From: JBQQPY01 sp052258065
GTDB lineage: Bacteria; Pseudomonadota; Gammaproteobacteria; Enterobacterales; Enterobacteriaceae
DNA length: 64,000 bases
NCBI GenBank assembly: GCA_052258065.1
Contig: JBQQPY010000002.1
Location: 806,001-870,000, forward strand
Reading direction: 5' to 3'
In this document: positions 1 through 9,870 of the stretch, in pieces
Layout of the letters: every line of letters begins with the position of its first letter
Numbering within the stretch: position 1 is the first letter of the stretch
Notes under the pieces: model-generated
Databases searched by the model: none
What the model saw: the letters and a program-made list of their open reading frames with translations, nothing else
What the model was told of the DNA's origin: nothing
Translations under genes and position numbers: made by a program

Positions 1-1
1 G

Positions 2-409
2 TTCATCGCTCGTTTACCGCCTGGCATGCGGGTTACGATCGTGCGCAATAAAGCCGACCTCACCGGCGAAAGCATTGCTATTAGCGAGATAAGCGGTTAC
101 TCACTCATTACCCTATCTGCTAAGTCCGGGGTCGGCGTGGACCTGCTGCGTACCCATTTGAAACAGAGCATTGGCTTTATCGGCAGTACCGAGGGAAGCT
201 TTTTAGCTCGTCGACGCCATCTGGACGCACTAGCAAGCGCCGCCATCCATTTACAGCAGGGGAAAGAACAGTTAATGAGCGCTAACTCAGGAGAGTTGCT
301 AGCGGAAGAGTTGCGGCTGGCGCAACAGGCATTGTGTGAAATCACTGGTGAATTCAGGTCCGATGACTTACTCTGCAAAATTTTCTCCAGATTCTGTATC
401 GGCAAGTAA
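2..409 (+). CDS. mnmE: tRNA modification GTPase MnmE, C-terminal part (cut by window edge)
   Basis: MnmE, with MnmG, installs the cmnm5 group on U34 of several tRNAs in the cytoplasm. The frame is open from base 2, so the gene starts outside the window; about 135 C-terminal residues are visible. They include the GTPase G4 motif NKAD near the start, the G5-like LSAKSG, and the helical C-terminal domain. The last residues are CIGK, the conserved C-terminus whose Cys is needed for modification. There is no frameshift in the visible part. In enterobacteria yidC lies upstream, which cannot be checked here. Downstream is only decayed DNA. The family assignment is secure from the conserved end. Confidence 0.95.
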   Translation, partial: FIARLPPGMRVTIVRNKADLTGESIAISEISGYSLITLSAKSGVGVDLLRTHLKQSIGFIGSTEGSFLARRRHLDALASAAIHLQQGKEQLMSANSGELLAEELRLAQQALCEITGEFRSDDLLCKIFSRFCIGK

Positions 410-605
410 ATTTAGGCTTATAAACGTCCACTTTCTTGCTCTCATATAGGCAAATTACTTAATTTTGATTACACCATGTGGACTGAGAATAAAACCTCTG
501 TATCGCAACTTTTCTCTGAATTATTGGCAAATTTAGTCTATGAAGACTAGGCTGCATTCTACTCTAATTCTTCGCGAATCCGTTCTCAATTCTTAAATTA
601 GAAGT

Positions 606-1650
606 TTTTACGACTGGTGTCAGATTACATATTCAAGCTTTAATAAAGACGCTTGAGCTTGATAGAGGCGTTATCAGTAAAGCAAACCCATAACGCCTTG
701 TCTTGATTTGGCGAGAAAGCTGAGTACAACAAACTTAGGCTGTGGATGTTTAGATTGTCTATGCCCCGACTGTGGTATGCGGCAGGATATTGTGCTTAGA
801 TATCTCTAAGAAAGTGAGAACAATCACGTCGGGTTCTATGCTTATTCTATGCCTAGTCACTGCTCATTCACTTTTGTTAGCCGACGATCCGACAACAGCT
901 CACTGACTATTAAGTCAATCAGAGATCCCGAGGTCTTTGTGTTCATCATTCTCTCGAACAGGCTTTCCTTGCCGCAACGGTAGCGCTACGCGTGTATATC
1001 AAGTCAATTGAGGAGGGCTTTCATCTATGCAAAATACCGGATGTATTAGATTCATAGGGCTAATCAGCCACGTCTAGGATATTCTCAATAGCGGAAACGA
1101 ATTCAACATTAGTTTCTTATGACATAACCCAGTCAAACTTCGTCTATGGTTTCGTTTCGTTTTTAGTGTAAGCTCTACTTTTTATGCGAGATTGCTTGAA
1201 CGCATTGCAGTTCTATAGCTTTATCCCAAAGTAATTGCAAGGCTAACTTTTCCTGAAATTCTGGCTGCTCTTGCCGCTTAACCCAATTCAATGCTCTGCG
1301 ACATCACCATCCACAATTCGGCTATATACCCGTTTGCTTAATTTACGGCTCAGGATTGCCTTAAGCTCTTCTTCGATAAAACAACGCTTAACTTGATTTT
1401 GTGGGCAGCTATTTGCACAATCTCGGCTAACGCCTCGCCGCTCGATTACTGACATGTCTAATTAAAGTAGCAAAATTTAAAAAATCAATGCATTCACAAC
1501 TTTCTGTTCGGCATGCCTTCCCTTTCTAGACCAACGATTTGAGTTGCGTTCTTTCTTCAGACATAAGGATAATCGTGTTAATAGGCTTATCTTAGGAGAT
1601 CATAGAGCCACAGTTTTTGTGCGTCAGCCTCCTCTTCTCACAATTGCAAA
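606..1650 (-). mobile_element. Decayed IS630-family element, type B
   Basis: This is a minus-strand transposase remnant full of stops and frameshifts. Near 1590 the reverse strand reads a typical IS630-type N-terminus (TLTSEERTQLKSL). The conserved middle lies around 1080-1200, matching the same segment in the copies at 7,600-7,750 and 25,500-25,700. The right terminus near 612 (TGGTGTCAG, then an AT-rich stretch) matches the end of the copy inside deoA. About 1 kb in all, the full element length. Boundaries are approximate. Confidence 0.7.
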
Positions 1651-1699
1651 ATCCGATTTAATCAGATTTTTCATTCTTATTAATGTCAAGTTCTCTGAC

Positions 1700-2420
1700 G
1701 GGAAGTGATAAAATCACTAGCAGTTCTTCTCTATTTTTCTCTAGTTTTTTCATCACTGCAAGATATTTCGCTGCAAATATCGCCAATAAAATATTAAACC
1801 GTTATTTTAACCTAAATTATAGGAATAAAGAAAAAATCAGGTGCGAAATGATGACTTAAAAAGCCATCAGCCTGGTTACCTCCATGTTGATGTAAAATAT
1901 CTTCTACAAACACCAAATAAAAACCTCATGCTGTTATCTTTTCGTAGGTATAGATTGAACGACTCGATAGATTTTATCAATCTCTATAAAGTTAAGACTT
2001 CGACTAATGCACGACGTTTTTTGTAATCTTCTTTAAACATATCTGATGCTTGTTTATCGGATACTTAGAGACAATAGCAAAGAATTTACAGATCGTCTTT
2101 TTAGACTGAGCAAATTCTCATCCACTGGGTAATATGAATTCGACCACTTATGTATAGAGCTTGCTATAGAATGTCGTCTTAACACACTGACCCACCAAAA
2201 CGAATAGTTTAATTTAGCCATTTAATAGACTTAATCGGCATATAAAAGATATGATTTAAAATCACCATTTCTATTCTGGTAAAGAGCTTGCGATCAAGCT
2301 GCTTAGATATTCTTGACTCTATAATAAAGCATGTACTCAATCAGCATTGAGCAATAAAACTCCATTTGAGTCCATGAAACATTAGTAAAAATAAAACCTA
2401 AATTTTCAAAAACACTCTGC
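1700..2420 (+). mobile_element. Decayed IS481-family element
   Basis: Plus-strand transposase remnant. Around 1860-1910 it reads PGYLHVDVKYL, the first catalytic Asp region of IS481-type DDE transposases. In other frames it continues with DNSKEFTDRLF near 2070-2110 (second Asp region, usually TDNGKEF) and YSGKELAIKLLRYS with NKTPFESMKH near 2265-2385. Frames change several times and stops are present, so it is not functional. It ends about 80 bases short of the ppk stop. The 5' boundary is uncertain. Confidence 0.7.
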
Positions 2421-2497
2421 TATCTTTCAGAATACAATAAAGATTGCTGGCGGCTAATTCTTCCGGCCTGGGATAGTGATCGATATGAAAAATATAA

Positions 2498-4567
2498 TTA
2501 GCCCTGCTTACCAGCATTTTCCAATTTCTTGATATAGTCATAAATAGCCATTTGCGCGCGCACTTTGCGGCGGTTGCCACGTGGCACATAATAGTTATTC
2601 AGGTCGGCGTCAATATATCGGGCTTTAACAGTATCGCTAAAAAGAAGCGCCAGGATATCCAAAACCTGCTGTTTCAATCTCGGCTCCAGCAACGCCACGC
2701 CCACTTCAATTCGGTAATCAATATTACGTGTCATCCAGTCAGCGGAGGAGAGAAATACTTTTTTATCACCCTCGTTCTCGAACACATAGACTCGATCGTG
2801 CTCCAGGAAACGGTCCACAATGCTGGTCACCTGGATATTATTGCTGATACCGGGTAAATTCGGGATAAGCGAACACATTCCTCGCACCAAGATGCGGATG
2901 TTTACTCCCATGCCGGAGGCGGCATAGAGACGATCGATCAAGCCTGGATCTACCAGATTGTTCACCTTAAGAGTTATTTTCGCTGCTTCGCCTGCCTGAG
3001 CATTGGCGATCTCCTGATCGATCATTTGATACAGCATATAGCGAGAATTTTGCGGCGACACCATCAAATAGTCGAATTTAACCGGGCGATAAGGGTTCTC
3101 GATAAAATTAAAGACTTTCCGTACTTCATTAGTAATGCGCGAATCAGACGTCAGCAATGAATAGTCGGTATATAAACGCGCGGTTTTTTCGTTAAAATTG
3201 CCTGTGCCGATGTGGGCATAGCGTACGATATCCTTACCCTCTCGGCGGGAGATAAGAAACAGCTTGGCGTGGATTTTCAGCCCCGGCGCTGAAAAAATGA
3301 CATGCACTCCGGCTTCAGTAAGTCTTTTAGCCCAATGAATATTTGCCTCTTCGTCGAAGCGGGCCTGCAGTTCTACAACTACGGTCACTTTTTTACCGTT
3401 ATGGGCCGCGTGAATCATCGCGTCGATAATATGCGAATCCTTGGCGACCCGATAAATATTGATTTTAACCGATAGAACATTGGGATCAAACGACGTCTGA
3501 CGCAACAGTTCTAGAACATGGCTGAAGGTATGGTAGGGGAAATAGAGCAGGACATCATGGTGGCGAATGGCGTCGAACGCGTTGCGAAATCTATCAAACC
3601 AAACGTGACGCAAACGCGGCAGCTGCCGGTTGACCAGATTGCTTTTGCCGACGTTGGGAAACCTGATAAAGTCCTTAAAATTATGATAACGGCCGCCCGG
3701 GATAACCGAGTCATAGGAAGAGATGCCAAGCTTAGCTTTAAGTAACTCTACCATCGCGTTTGGCATATCTCGCTGATAAACAAAACGGACCGGTTCCGCG
3801 GTTAGCCGCTGTTTCAGGCTGGAAGACATCAGTTCAAGCAGGCTTGATTCCATCTCGGTGACCAAATCATATTCAGCATCGCGCGTCATTTTCATGGAAT
3901 AGGTGTTAAGCATGTCGTAATCAAAGAAACCGTTGAAAATATCATCCAGGCAATAACGCAGAATATTGTCTAACAAGATCATCGTCCGGCGACGGCGGGG
4001 AGATTCGGCCGGCAGATTAATAAAGCGCTGCACCTTATCAGACGGGATTTCAAGCAGGGCGTAGCGCAGCGTCTTCCCTTGAATAATCTCTACTGCTAAA
4101 TAGGTATAATCATCTTTCAGAAACCGCACTAAATTAGTCTCATTCTGGATTAGAATAGGCGTTATATGCTGACGCAGTTCTTGTTTAAAATATTGCCGTA
4201 ACCAGGCTTGCTGGCGAAGGGAAAGTTGGCGTTCGTTGATAAGGAAGATCTGATTTCGCGCCATCTCTAACAGAAGATCATTATAAAGGTTATCAAATTT
4301 CTGTTCTGCTTTAAGCACCTTAGTCTGGATACAATTAAGCAAATGGCGTGAATCACCTCGGGTGCCCTGTTCTTCGCTTATCAGAATGCGCCGTTTCAGC
4401 TCTGCGAAACGGATTTTATAAAACTCATCCAGATTATTGGAATAAATACCAAGAAATCGCATGCGCTCTATCAACGGATTGCTTTTATCAGAAACTTCTT
4501 GCAAAACTCGCTCGTTGAAAGATAACCAGCTTAATTCTTTCTCTATATAGAACTTTTTCTGACCCAT
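2498..4567 (-). CDS. ppk: Polyphosphate kinase Ppk1
   Basis: Reversibly makes inorganic polyphosphate from ATP; peripheral membrane or cytosolic tetramer. The 689 residues are close to the 688 of E. coli Ppk. The N-terminal domain starts KKFYIEKELSWLSFNERVL. The two conserved phospholipase-D-like halves are intact, with the phosphorylated His in LKIHAKLF (residue 433, E. coli His435) and the second His in AHIGTGNFNEKTA (residue 452). An in-frame GTG two codons upstream (4573) would add two residues. I chose the ATG because it gives the E. coli start MGQ and has a purine-rich site just upstream. The gene stands alone; its usual partner ppx is not next to it. No frameshift is present. Confidence 0.96.
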   Translation of the reverse strand: MGQKKFYIEKELSWLSFNERVLQEVSDKSNPLIERMRFLGIYSNNLDEFYKIRFAELKRRILISEEQGTRGDSRHLLNCIQTKVLKAEQKFDNLYNDLLLEMARNQIFLINERQLSLRQQAWLRQYFKQELRQHITPILIQNETNLVRFLKDDYTYLAVEIIQGKTLRYALLEIPSDKVQRFINLPAESPRRRRTMILLDNILRYCLDDIFNGFFDYDMLNTYSMKMTRDAEYDLVTEMESSLLELMSSSLKQRLTAEPVRFVYQRDMPNAMVELLKAKLGISSYDSVIPGGRYHNFKDFIRFPNVGKSNLVNRQLPRLRHVWFDRFRNAFDAIRHHDVLLYFPYHTFSHVLELLRQTSFDPNVLSVKINIYRVAKDSHIIDAMIHAAHNGKKVTVVVELQARFDEEANIHWAKRLTEAGVHVIFSAPGLKIHAKLFLISRREGKDIVRYAHIGTGNFNEKTARLYTDYSLLTSDSRITNEVRKVFNFIENPYRPVKFDYLMVSPQNSRYMLYQMIDQEIANAQAGEAAKITLKVNNLVDPGLIDRLYAASGMGVNIRILVRGMCSLIPNLPGISNNIQVTSIVDRFLEHDRVYVFENEGDKKVFLSSADWMTRNIDYRIEVGVALLEPRLKQQVLDILALLFSDTVKARYIDADLNNYYVPRGNRRKVRAQMAIYDYIKKLENAGKQG

Positions 4568-4614
4568 TCCCACCCCATTAATCTACTTAGGAAAAGAAAA
4601 TCCTGCGTTAAGCT

Positions 4615-4643
4615 ATTATCGTCTCTCAAGAAACAAAGTCCAA
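4615..4643 (-). promoter_or_regulatory. Sigma70-type promoter of ppk
   Basis: Minus strand reads TTGGAC, 17 bases, GATAAT, a good match to the -35 and -10 consensus with ideal spacing. It lies 48-76 bases upstream of the ppk ATG. This is a sequence-only prediction. Confidence 0.55.
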
Positions 4644-4753
4644 CAGAACTCAAAAACTTCCGCTGAAGATTGTTATCTTATTTTTTTCTTACAGGTAATA
4701 TAGATTTATTCCTAAGCTATTCCATTCTTAGATAACATACACCTCGCTACCTA

Positions 4754-5710
4754 GCGCACTTTTTATCTATTCTAGTTTATTAGATAGCCATTTATCTATA
4801 TGCTATAGCTAATTTTTATTTAATATTTAAATGATACATTCTTACAGCGAGGATGATATATCCTGATAGTAATGACTCAAGATTACAAATAATAGAAGTA
4901 ATTGAGGTAATTAACTCTACACACACAGAGTCGGATAAATATTAAATATTCTCTTCTACTGCAACGTATTAGAATACGTAATTCCGTGAGACTAAAAGTT
5001 ACAGCTCAAAATACAGAGAAGTATCGAATAACAAATCAAGCATTAATGCGTATTCTAATTTTATCTTTATTCTTATTGATCATCCTTGCAATATAATCCT
5101 GTATGAAATATAAGACTCTATGAAAAGCACTTTCAGAATTAACACAAGCCTTTCCACTCTATCTCGCTTTCATCTCCATATAATAATAGTCAAACAAAGA
5201 CCGCACATACGCGTAAATTATGTTCTTAAATATCAGATTTTCACTAGAGCAGATTATTTTCATTAATGAAACGGCAACAATCACAAATAAGAATAAGTCA
5301 AAAAGCCGACGTCGAAATCAAGCATGCCGCACCAATGTCTAACAGACTCACTTGGAAATGACAACACTGACCGCTGGCATAAGTCTCTCTAGATTAAGTA
5401 CAACAACGCTACTCGATAGAGCAGTGAACAGAGATGCTTTTCTTGCTTATGTAAAGCAGGTATTTTCCTAAACTTGTACAAGAGAATATCCTAATAATAA
5501 ATAATTTTTATACTCATAAGGTTGATAGTATAGGAGAAGCTATTAAGACTAAAGATGCAATTCTTATTTATCTTTCATCTTATTCACAAGATTTAAATCC
5601 TATCTATATAACTTTTCCCAAGCTGAATAACCACTTAGAAAAGCTGTAGAACAATAAGGATTTCTAAATTTTTTTCAGAAGCTGGATATAAATAAAAATG
5701 AAAAATTCTC
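4754..5710 (+). mobile_element. Decayed IS630-family element, type A
   Basis: The left end GCGCACTTTTTATCTATTCT follows a TA; the right end, a decayed GTGCTC (ATTCTC), is followed by TA at 5711-5712. This fits the TA duplication of IS630/Tc1-mariner elements. Inside, the plus strand reads IFINETATIT (first DDE Asp region, near 5250-5290), VNRDAFLAYVKQVF (near 5420-5470) and AILIYLSSYSQDLNPI (near 5555-5610, normally YLPPYSPDLNPIE). Many stops break the frame. Length is about 957 bases. Confidence 0.75.
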
Positions 5711-6612
5711 TACTTACTTAATAAGCAAAAGTAGCGGTTGTAGTATCTATAGCCAGATCTTAAATTTCCCAAGATGAAGGAATAAGAAAATAGATGCTTA
5801 CTCTCACGTAGAAAGAAAGAACGCAACTGAAATTGTTAGTCAGAAAGAGGAAACAGGCCATACAGAAAATTATAAATGCATTCATTTTATTGAATTTCGA
5901 TATATTAATTGCAACCGAGTAGCGATACGTTAGCCAAGATTTTATAAATAGGCTTCCGTAAGATCGATCGAGTTAAGCGTTATTTTTTCGAAGACAGCCT
6001 TAAGGTAGTCTTGAGATATAAACTAAATAAACGGGTTTATAACCTTATTGTAGATAGTGATGCTGAAGTGTATTTAATTGCGCCAAGCTACGGCGAGGCG
6101 CCAGAGAGGAAGGGATAGCGAACCTTACAATTTCTTTCCAATAAAGCTATTGAACCACAATACGTAAAAGAATCTCTGGAAAACCGTAACAGTGCAAACT
6201 AAAAAACCAACTGAAACCGTAAATGAATATTGGCTGGTTTATACTAGTACAATACAATACCAAATTCATTGAAGCTATAGAGCATATGCTCTACGCGTAT
6301 CGTTTGCTCTATGACTCGATTTATCCGGAAGTTTTCATAAACCACACTCTTAGCCAAGAAGATCTTTTTTAATTTATTCATACACCAAAACATGGAAGTT
6401 GGATAAACATGGCAGAAATCAAACTCAATATTCTGATCGGATAATGTCTGAATCGTTATATTAATAAGATTAAGAAATTAATAAGTAAAGTAAGCTCCTG
6501 TCAGACATAACGCAATTAGATAAACTCCAATATCAATTAGCATTTTACTACTGATAACGTTCATATCAATCCGAAGCGTCTTTATCCATCATGCAATATA
6601 TTATGTTAGACT
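5711..6612 (+). mobile_element. Decayed IS630-family element, type B
   Basis: The left terminus (AAAAGTAGCGGTTGTAGTAT) matches the left end of the copy in deoA at about 25,070. The plus strand shows parts of the same transposase, such as a decayed NAKPTETVNEYW-like stretch near 6190-6230 and TPKHGSWINMAEI near 6380-6420 (last catalytic region). It ends near 6605 with the same AT-rich terminus as other type B copies. It sits between two type A pieces. Non-functional. Confidence 0.7.
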
Positions 6613-7083
6613 TGAGCGCTTTTTATGTATTCTGGTTTATATCCCGCCGAGAAAAAGTATCGCAATATTTATAAGCAATGAGTTCAATAGGTTAAGCGAT
6701 CAGATTCGAAAGCGAATCAAAATTTCTTGCTATAGCTTCCCGAAAAATGATTTCAGCTTAGAAAACGCCATCTTGATAGAATATAAATTTTGTAAATAAG
6801 TCAGCAGATAAAAAGAATTACATCTTTATCCTTAATAGTTTGTGGTAAACAATCAAATTTATGAGTAACTAAATTTTTTATTATTACGATATTTCCTAAT
6901 ACAAGTTTAGAAACAAGTCCCTGCTCTATATAAGCAAGAAAAGTATGCCCGTTCATTAATCTACTGAGTAAAATAGTTGAACTTAATCTAGATAGACGCA
7001 TGCCAGTAGTGAGTCTTGTCGTTTTCCAGTCGACAGGGAAGATATCAGTCCGGCATCTCTAACCTTGTCTACTATCACTCTTT
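6613..7083 (-). mobile_element. Partial type A IS630-family remnant (3' half)
   Basis: Begins with the type A inverted end GAGCGCTTTTTATGTATTCT and continues with the reverse-strand C-terminal part of the transposase, similar to 8,649-8,960 and 22,928-23,560. The segment holds a stretch (7001 to 6801, minus) with a readable catalytic-core fragment (RLSSTILLSRLMNGHTFLAYIEQGLV). The 5' half is missing: type B sequence follows directly, so it was probably interrupted or deleted. Confidence 0.65.
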
Positions 7084-7962
7084 GCTATAAGCTTATCAGT
7101 AGCAAAATTCTAATCAATCTTGGCGCTTATCTAGTCGCGTTATGTTTGGTGACTGCATTTCGCAATATTTTAATCTTATTAATATAACTGGCCGGTCAGT
7201 ACATTAAATTCACTATATTTAGCCAACTGTGATGTTTGGGTATGTGAACGAATTGAAAAGATTCTATAAAGCCTTAGCCTACTCTAGCAGGAAAGCTGAG
7301 TCTAAGGAATCTGGGCTATGAATGTTGAGATTTTCCATGACCGCACAACTTGGCATGCATAAAGATATTGTATTGAGATATTCTTAAGAAATGAGCATCA
7401 ATCGATGCTTATTCTATACTCAGCCACTTTGGTTGGCTGACACCTCGCTAATGGCTCAATGGCAATGGAAACATTACACAGCACCTACCCGTTTAGCTGC
7501 AAAGAGAACACCACGCGTATGTGTTCAATAAATCAAGGAGAGGTCTTATCCATGAAAACCACCGAATAGACTGTATAATAGGACCGACGAAAACATACAG
7601 CACATGCTTCATAGCCGCAACGAATTCGACATTAGCTTCTAGCGGTATAACCCAACAGATCTGCATTCTCGGTTTCAGTTTGTTTTTTAATGTAAGCTTT
7701 ATTGTTTCACGCGAGATCGTTTTGACGCATTACAGTTCTACTCCTTTATCGGCAAGAAGCCGCAAAATCTGCTGTCACTACCTCTCTAGCAATTTTCTGC
7801 AACTGAGCGCAATTAAATGCGCTTCGGCATCTTCATCAAGAATTTTGTAAAATCTCGGCTAACGCCGCGTTACTCGGTCGCTTTATACGTCTCGTTAATG
7901 CATTTTAATTAAAAAAATCAATGTATTAACACCTTTCTATGCGGCATGCTTTCCCTTATTTA
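7084..7962 (-). mobile_element. Decayed IS630-family element, type B
   Basis: Reverse-strand type B transposase remnant. Near 7,620-7,740 the minus strand reads SRETIKLTLKNKLKPRMQICWVIPLEANVEFVAAMKH in pieces, the linker and first catalytic region of this IS630 subgroup. The C-terminal end near 7,090-7,140 matches 61,250-61,330 and 54,820-54,880. The 5' end is cut near 7,960. Confidence 0.7.
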
Positions 7963-8248
7963 CTCACACCTTGACAAGCGCACACTGCCATACCCAACCA
8001 CTATTGATAAAGCTTGGGAGTGACAATCTGACTATTGCCGATCAATAGATAGAGCTAGCATTAGAGGCATGCCTTAGTAAACTTTTGGTTAAACAAAACG
8101 CCCAAGATATGGCGGCACCGCACTGTCTGGTAGAAGACATTTTATGTTTCTCTCTGCTCCGGGAAACGGCGACTTAAGTTAAATTTACTGCGTTTCTCTG
8201 AAAATTTAACAATTGAGGGCGCTTTCATATAATTCTCAGATAAATCCG
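7963..8248. other. Unassigned gene-poor stretch upstream of tRNA-Phe
   Basis: About 290 bases with a somewhat higher GC content than the IS remnants around it and no open frame of useful length. I could not match any reading to a known protein. It may be a remnant of whatever gene originally lay upstream of the tRNA. Confidence 0.4.
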
Positions 8249-8277
8249 TTGACGAAATTAAGCCAATACGGTTTAAT
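8249..8277 (+). promoter_or_regulatory. Promoter of tRNA-Phe
   Basis: TTGACG, 17 bases, TTTAAT, with the predicted start about 5 bases before the mature tRNA. A near-consensus -35, the right spacing and the position make this a convincing stable-RNA promoter. Confidence 0.65.
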
Positions 8278-8288
8278 GCAAGCCCCTC

Positions 8289-8364
8289 GCCCGGATAGCT
8301 CAGTCGGTAGAGCAGTGGACTGAAAATCCTCGTGTCGGTGGTTCAATTCCGCCTCCGGGCACCA
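8289..8364 (+). tRNA. pheT-like (tRNA-Phe): tRNA-Phe (anticodon GAA)
   Basis: A 76-base cloverleaf with encoded CCA. Acceptor stem GCCCGGA pairs fully with TCCGGGC; D arm is GCTC...GAGC; the anticodon GAA is at tRNA positions 34-36 in loop CTGAAAA; T arm GGTGG/CCGCC has one G-U pair and loop TTCAATT. The anticodon stem GTGGA/TCCTC has a U-U mismatch at 28-42, where E. coli tRNA-Phe has G-C. It has its own promoter. An integrase remnant begins 128 bases downstream, so the gene has served as a phage or island attachment site. Confidence 0.97.
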
Positions 8365-8492
8365 AAAATACGCTTATTCAGTATCCTACAGTCTACCCCC
8401 ACAGCAACTTATCTAAAAATAACATTCAATGTACAGAGTAAGGCGAAGCTCTATTGAACACCTCTCTTTCGCTGCAATACAAAAAGCGCTCT

Positions 8493-8648
8493 ATGAAGCT
8501 ACATGCTTTGCAAGCAGAAACGACTCAACACAAAGCGAAGCTCTACAAATTGTCAGACGGTAGCGAAATGTCTTTTGAAGTTGTTCCTCGTAACTTCAAG
8601 TAGTGGCATATGAAGCACTAATAACCAGGAGACACAATAGAAGATAAG
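8493..8648 (+). pseudogene. P4-type tyrosine integrase, N-terminal scar
   Basis: From the ATG the frame reads MKLHALQAETTQHKAKLYKL then SDGSEMSFEVVPRNFK and a stop. This matches the N-terminus of P4-family integrases (DUF4102 arm-binding domain, typically MKLTxxQVExAKPKxKPYKLxDGGGLxLEVxPSGSKYW). The rest of the gene is gone: a type A IS630 end begins at 8,649. Position and orientation just 3' of a tRNA gene are those of an integrative element. The identity rests on about 40 residues plus this context. Confidence 0.65.
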
Positions 8649-8965
8649 CTAGAACACTTTTCATCTATTCCAGTTTATATATGACTACGACCAAAATTAT
8701 GACAATCTTTACGAGAAATCAACTCAATAGCTTCAGCGATTGCATTGAATAGCGAATCAACGATTCTTTCTGTAGCTTTTCTAAACAGTAATTTCAGCCT
8801 GTTAAACGCCGTCTCGATAGGATTTAAACCCGGAGAATAAAGCATAAGATAAAGAAGAGTAGAAAGCCTATTTGATCATCTCTCTTCCCCTGCCATGCAG
8901 AGCTACCCGCCAAATCAATCCGATTATTCGCTCTCTTAAGTCTTCACTGTAAGAATCTATCATTT
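8649..8965 (-). mobile_element. Partial type A IS630-family remnant (C-terminal part)
   Basis: Starts after a TA with the inverted end GAACACTTTTCATCTATTCC. The minus strand then reads IETAFNRLKLLFRKATERIV and DSLFNAIAEAIELIS, the conserved C-terminal region following NPIE in IS630 transposases. This stretch is only lightly decayed. The upstream two thirds of the element are missing or unrecognisable beyond about 8,960. Confidence 0.7.
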
Positions 8966-9162
8966 ACTTGTACTGTGGCCTTATTCGATAGGGCTAATTC
9001 CTCTCCGCATAATTATTTTTTAAATGTTCATGGACTCATTATATATATTATAATATAGCGAAAAATGACGATTAAAAAGGCATTTCTAGCGACAGGGATA
9101 TTCCGGTAAACTGCAGAAGGGAAATTTCATCCACTCGCCAGCCTTGATTTAGGGACGACTCC

Positions 9163-9762
9163 ATGTATCAGGATTTAATCCGCAACGAACTTAACGAAGC
9201 CCTCCAAACGCTGCAAAATTTCCTTAGCGATGAGCGCCATATCCAGTCCATTGAAGACGCGGCTAAACTGATCGCCAATACCTTTAAAGCCGGCGGAAAA
9301 GTGCTTTCTTGCGGCAACGGAGGTTCCCACTGCGACGCGATGCATTTTGCCGAAGAATTAACCGGCCGCTATCGCGAAAATCGCCCAGGCTATGCCGCTA
9401 TTGCCATTTCCGATATAAGCTATCTCTCCTGCGTGGGCAACGATTTCGGCTATGAGCAGGTCTTTTCTCGTTATGTTGAAGCGGTGGGTAATCAGGGTGA
9501 TGTTCTCCTCGGCATCTCAAGCTCCGGCAACTCGTCGAATATCATCCGCGCCATTGACGCCGCGCGCGCTAAAAGGATGCAGATTATCGTCCTTACCGGA
9601 AAAGAGGGCGGGAAAATAGCCGGTAGCGCAGATGTAGAAATCCGTGTTCCCCATTTCGGCTATGCGGACCGCATCCAGGAAATCCATATTAAGGCCATTC
9701 ATATTCTAATACTGCTCATTGAAAAAGAAATGGCAACGAGAGGATCAACCACACTGGCATAG
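9163..9762 (+). CDS. gmhA: Sedoheptulose 7-phosphate isomerase GmhA
   Basis: First step of ADP-heptose synthesis for the LPS inner core: isomerises D-sedoheptulose 7-phosphate to D-glycero-D-manno-heptose 7-phosphate, in the cytosol. It has 199 residues against 192 in E. coli; the extra residues are a C-terminal tail (ATRGSTTLA). The SIS domain is complete: VLSCGNGGSHCDAMHFAEELTG in two parts around residues 47-68, the phosphate-binding GISSSGNSSN at about 116-125, and the active-site HIKAIHILI near the C-terminus. The ATG follows a GGGACGA site. A yafJ-like start lies just downstream, as in E. coli. Retention implies that a heptose-containing LPS core is still made. Confidence 0.96.
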   Translation: MYQDLIRNELNEALQTLQNFLSDERHIQSIEDAAKLIANTFKAGGKVLSCGNGGSHCDAMHFAEELTGRYRENRPGYAAIAISDISYLSCVGNDFGYEQVFSRYVEAVGNQGDVLLGISSSGNSSNIIRAIDAARAKRMQIIVLTGKEGGKIAGSADVEIRVPHFGYADRIQEIHIKAIHILILLIEKEMATRGSTTLA

Positions 9763-9788
9763 ACTCAACAAAAGGAGAGTATAGAAGC

Positions 9789-9870
9789 ATGTGCAAATTA
9801 CTCTGTATAAGCGCTAATGCATAGCTGCTTGATTCCGTACCATTATGTAGATCTTAGTCGTACAGACATG
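9789..9870 (+). pseudogene. yafJ: yafJ remnant (glutamine amidotransferase-like)
   Basis: 27 bases after gmhA an ATG opens the reading MCKLLCISANA followed by a stop. This resembles the N-terminus of YafJ (MCELLGMSANVP), a class II amidotransferase-like protein that follows gmhA in E. coli. Nothing convincing can be read further downstream. The call depends on 11 residues and on conserved gene order. Confidence 0.4.

Noticed and set aside
6801..7001. Short open frame that could be a small protein
   Set aside because: It is part of an IS630 type A transposase remnant, and the matching segments in other copies have stops.
7521..7850. 109-codon open frame on the plus strand
   Set aside because: It is the antisense of the type B transposase remnant and has no ribosome site or protein similarity.
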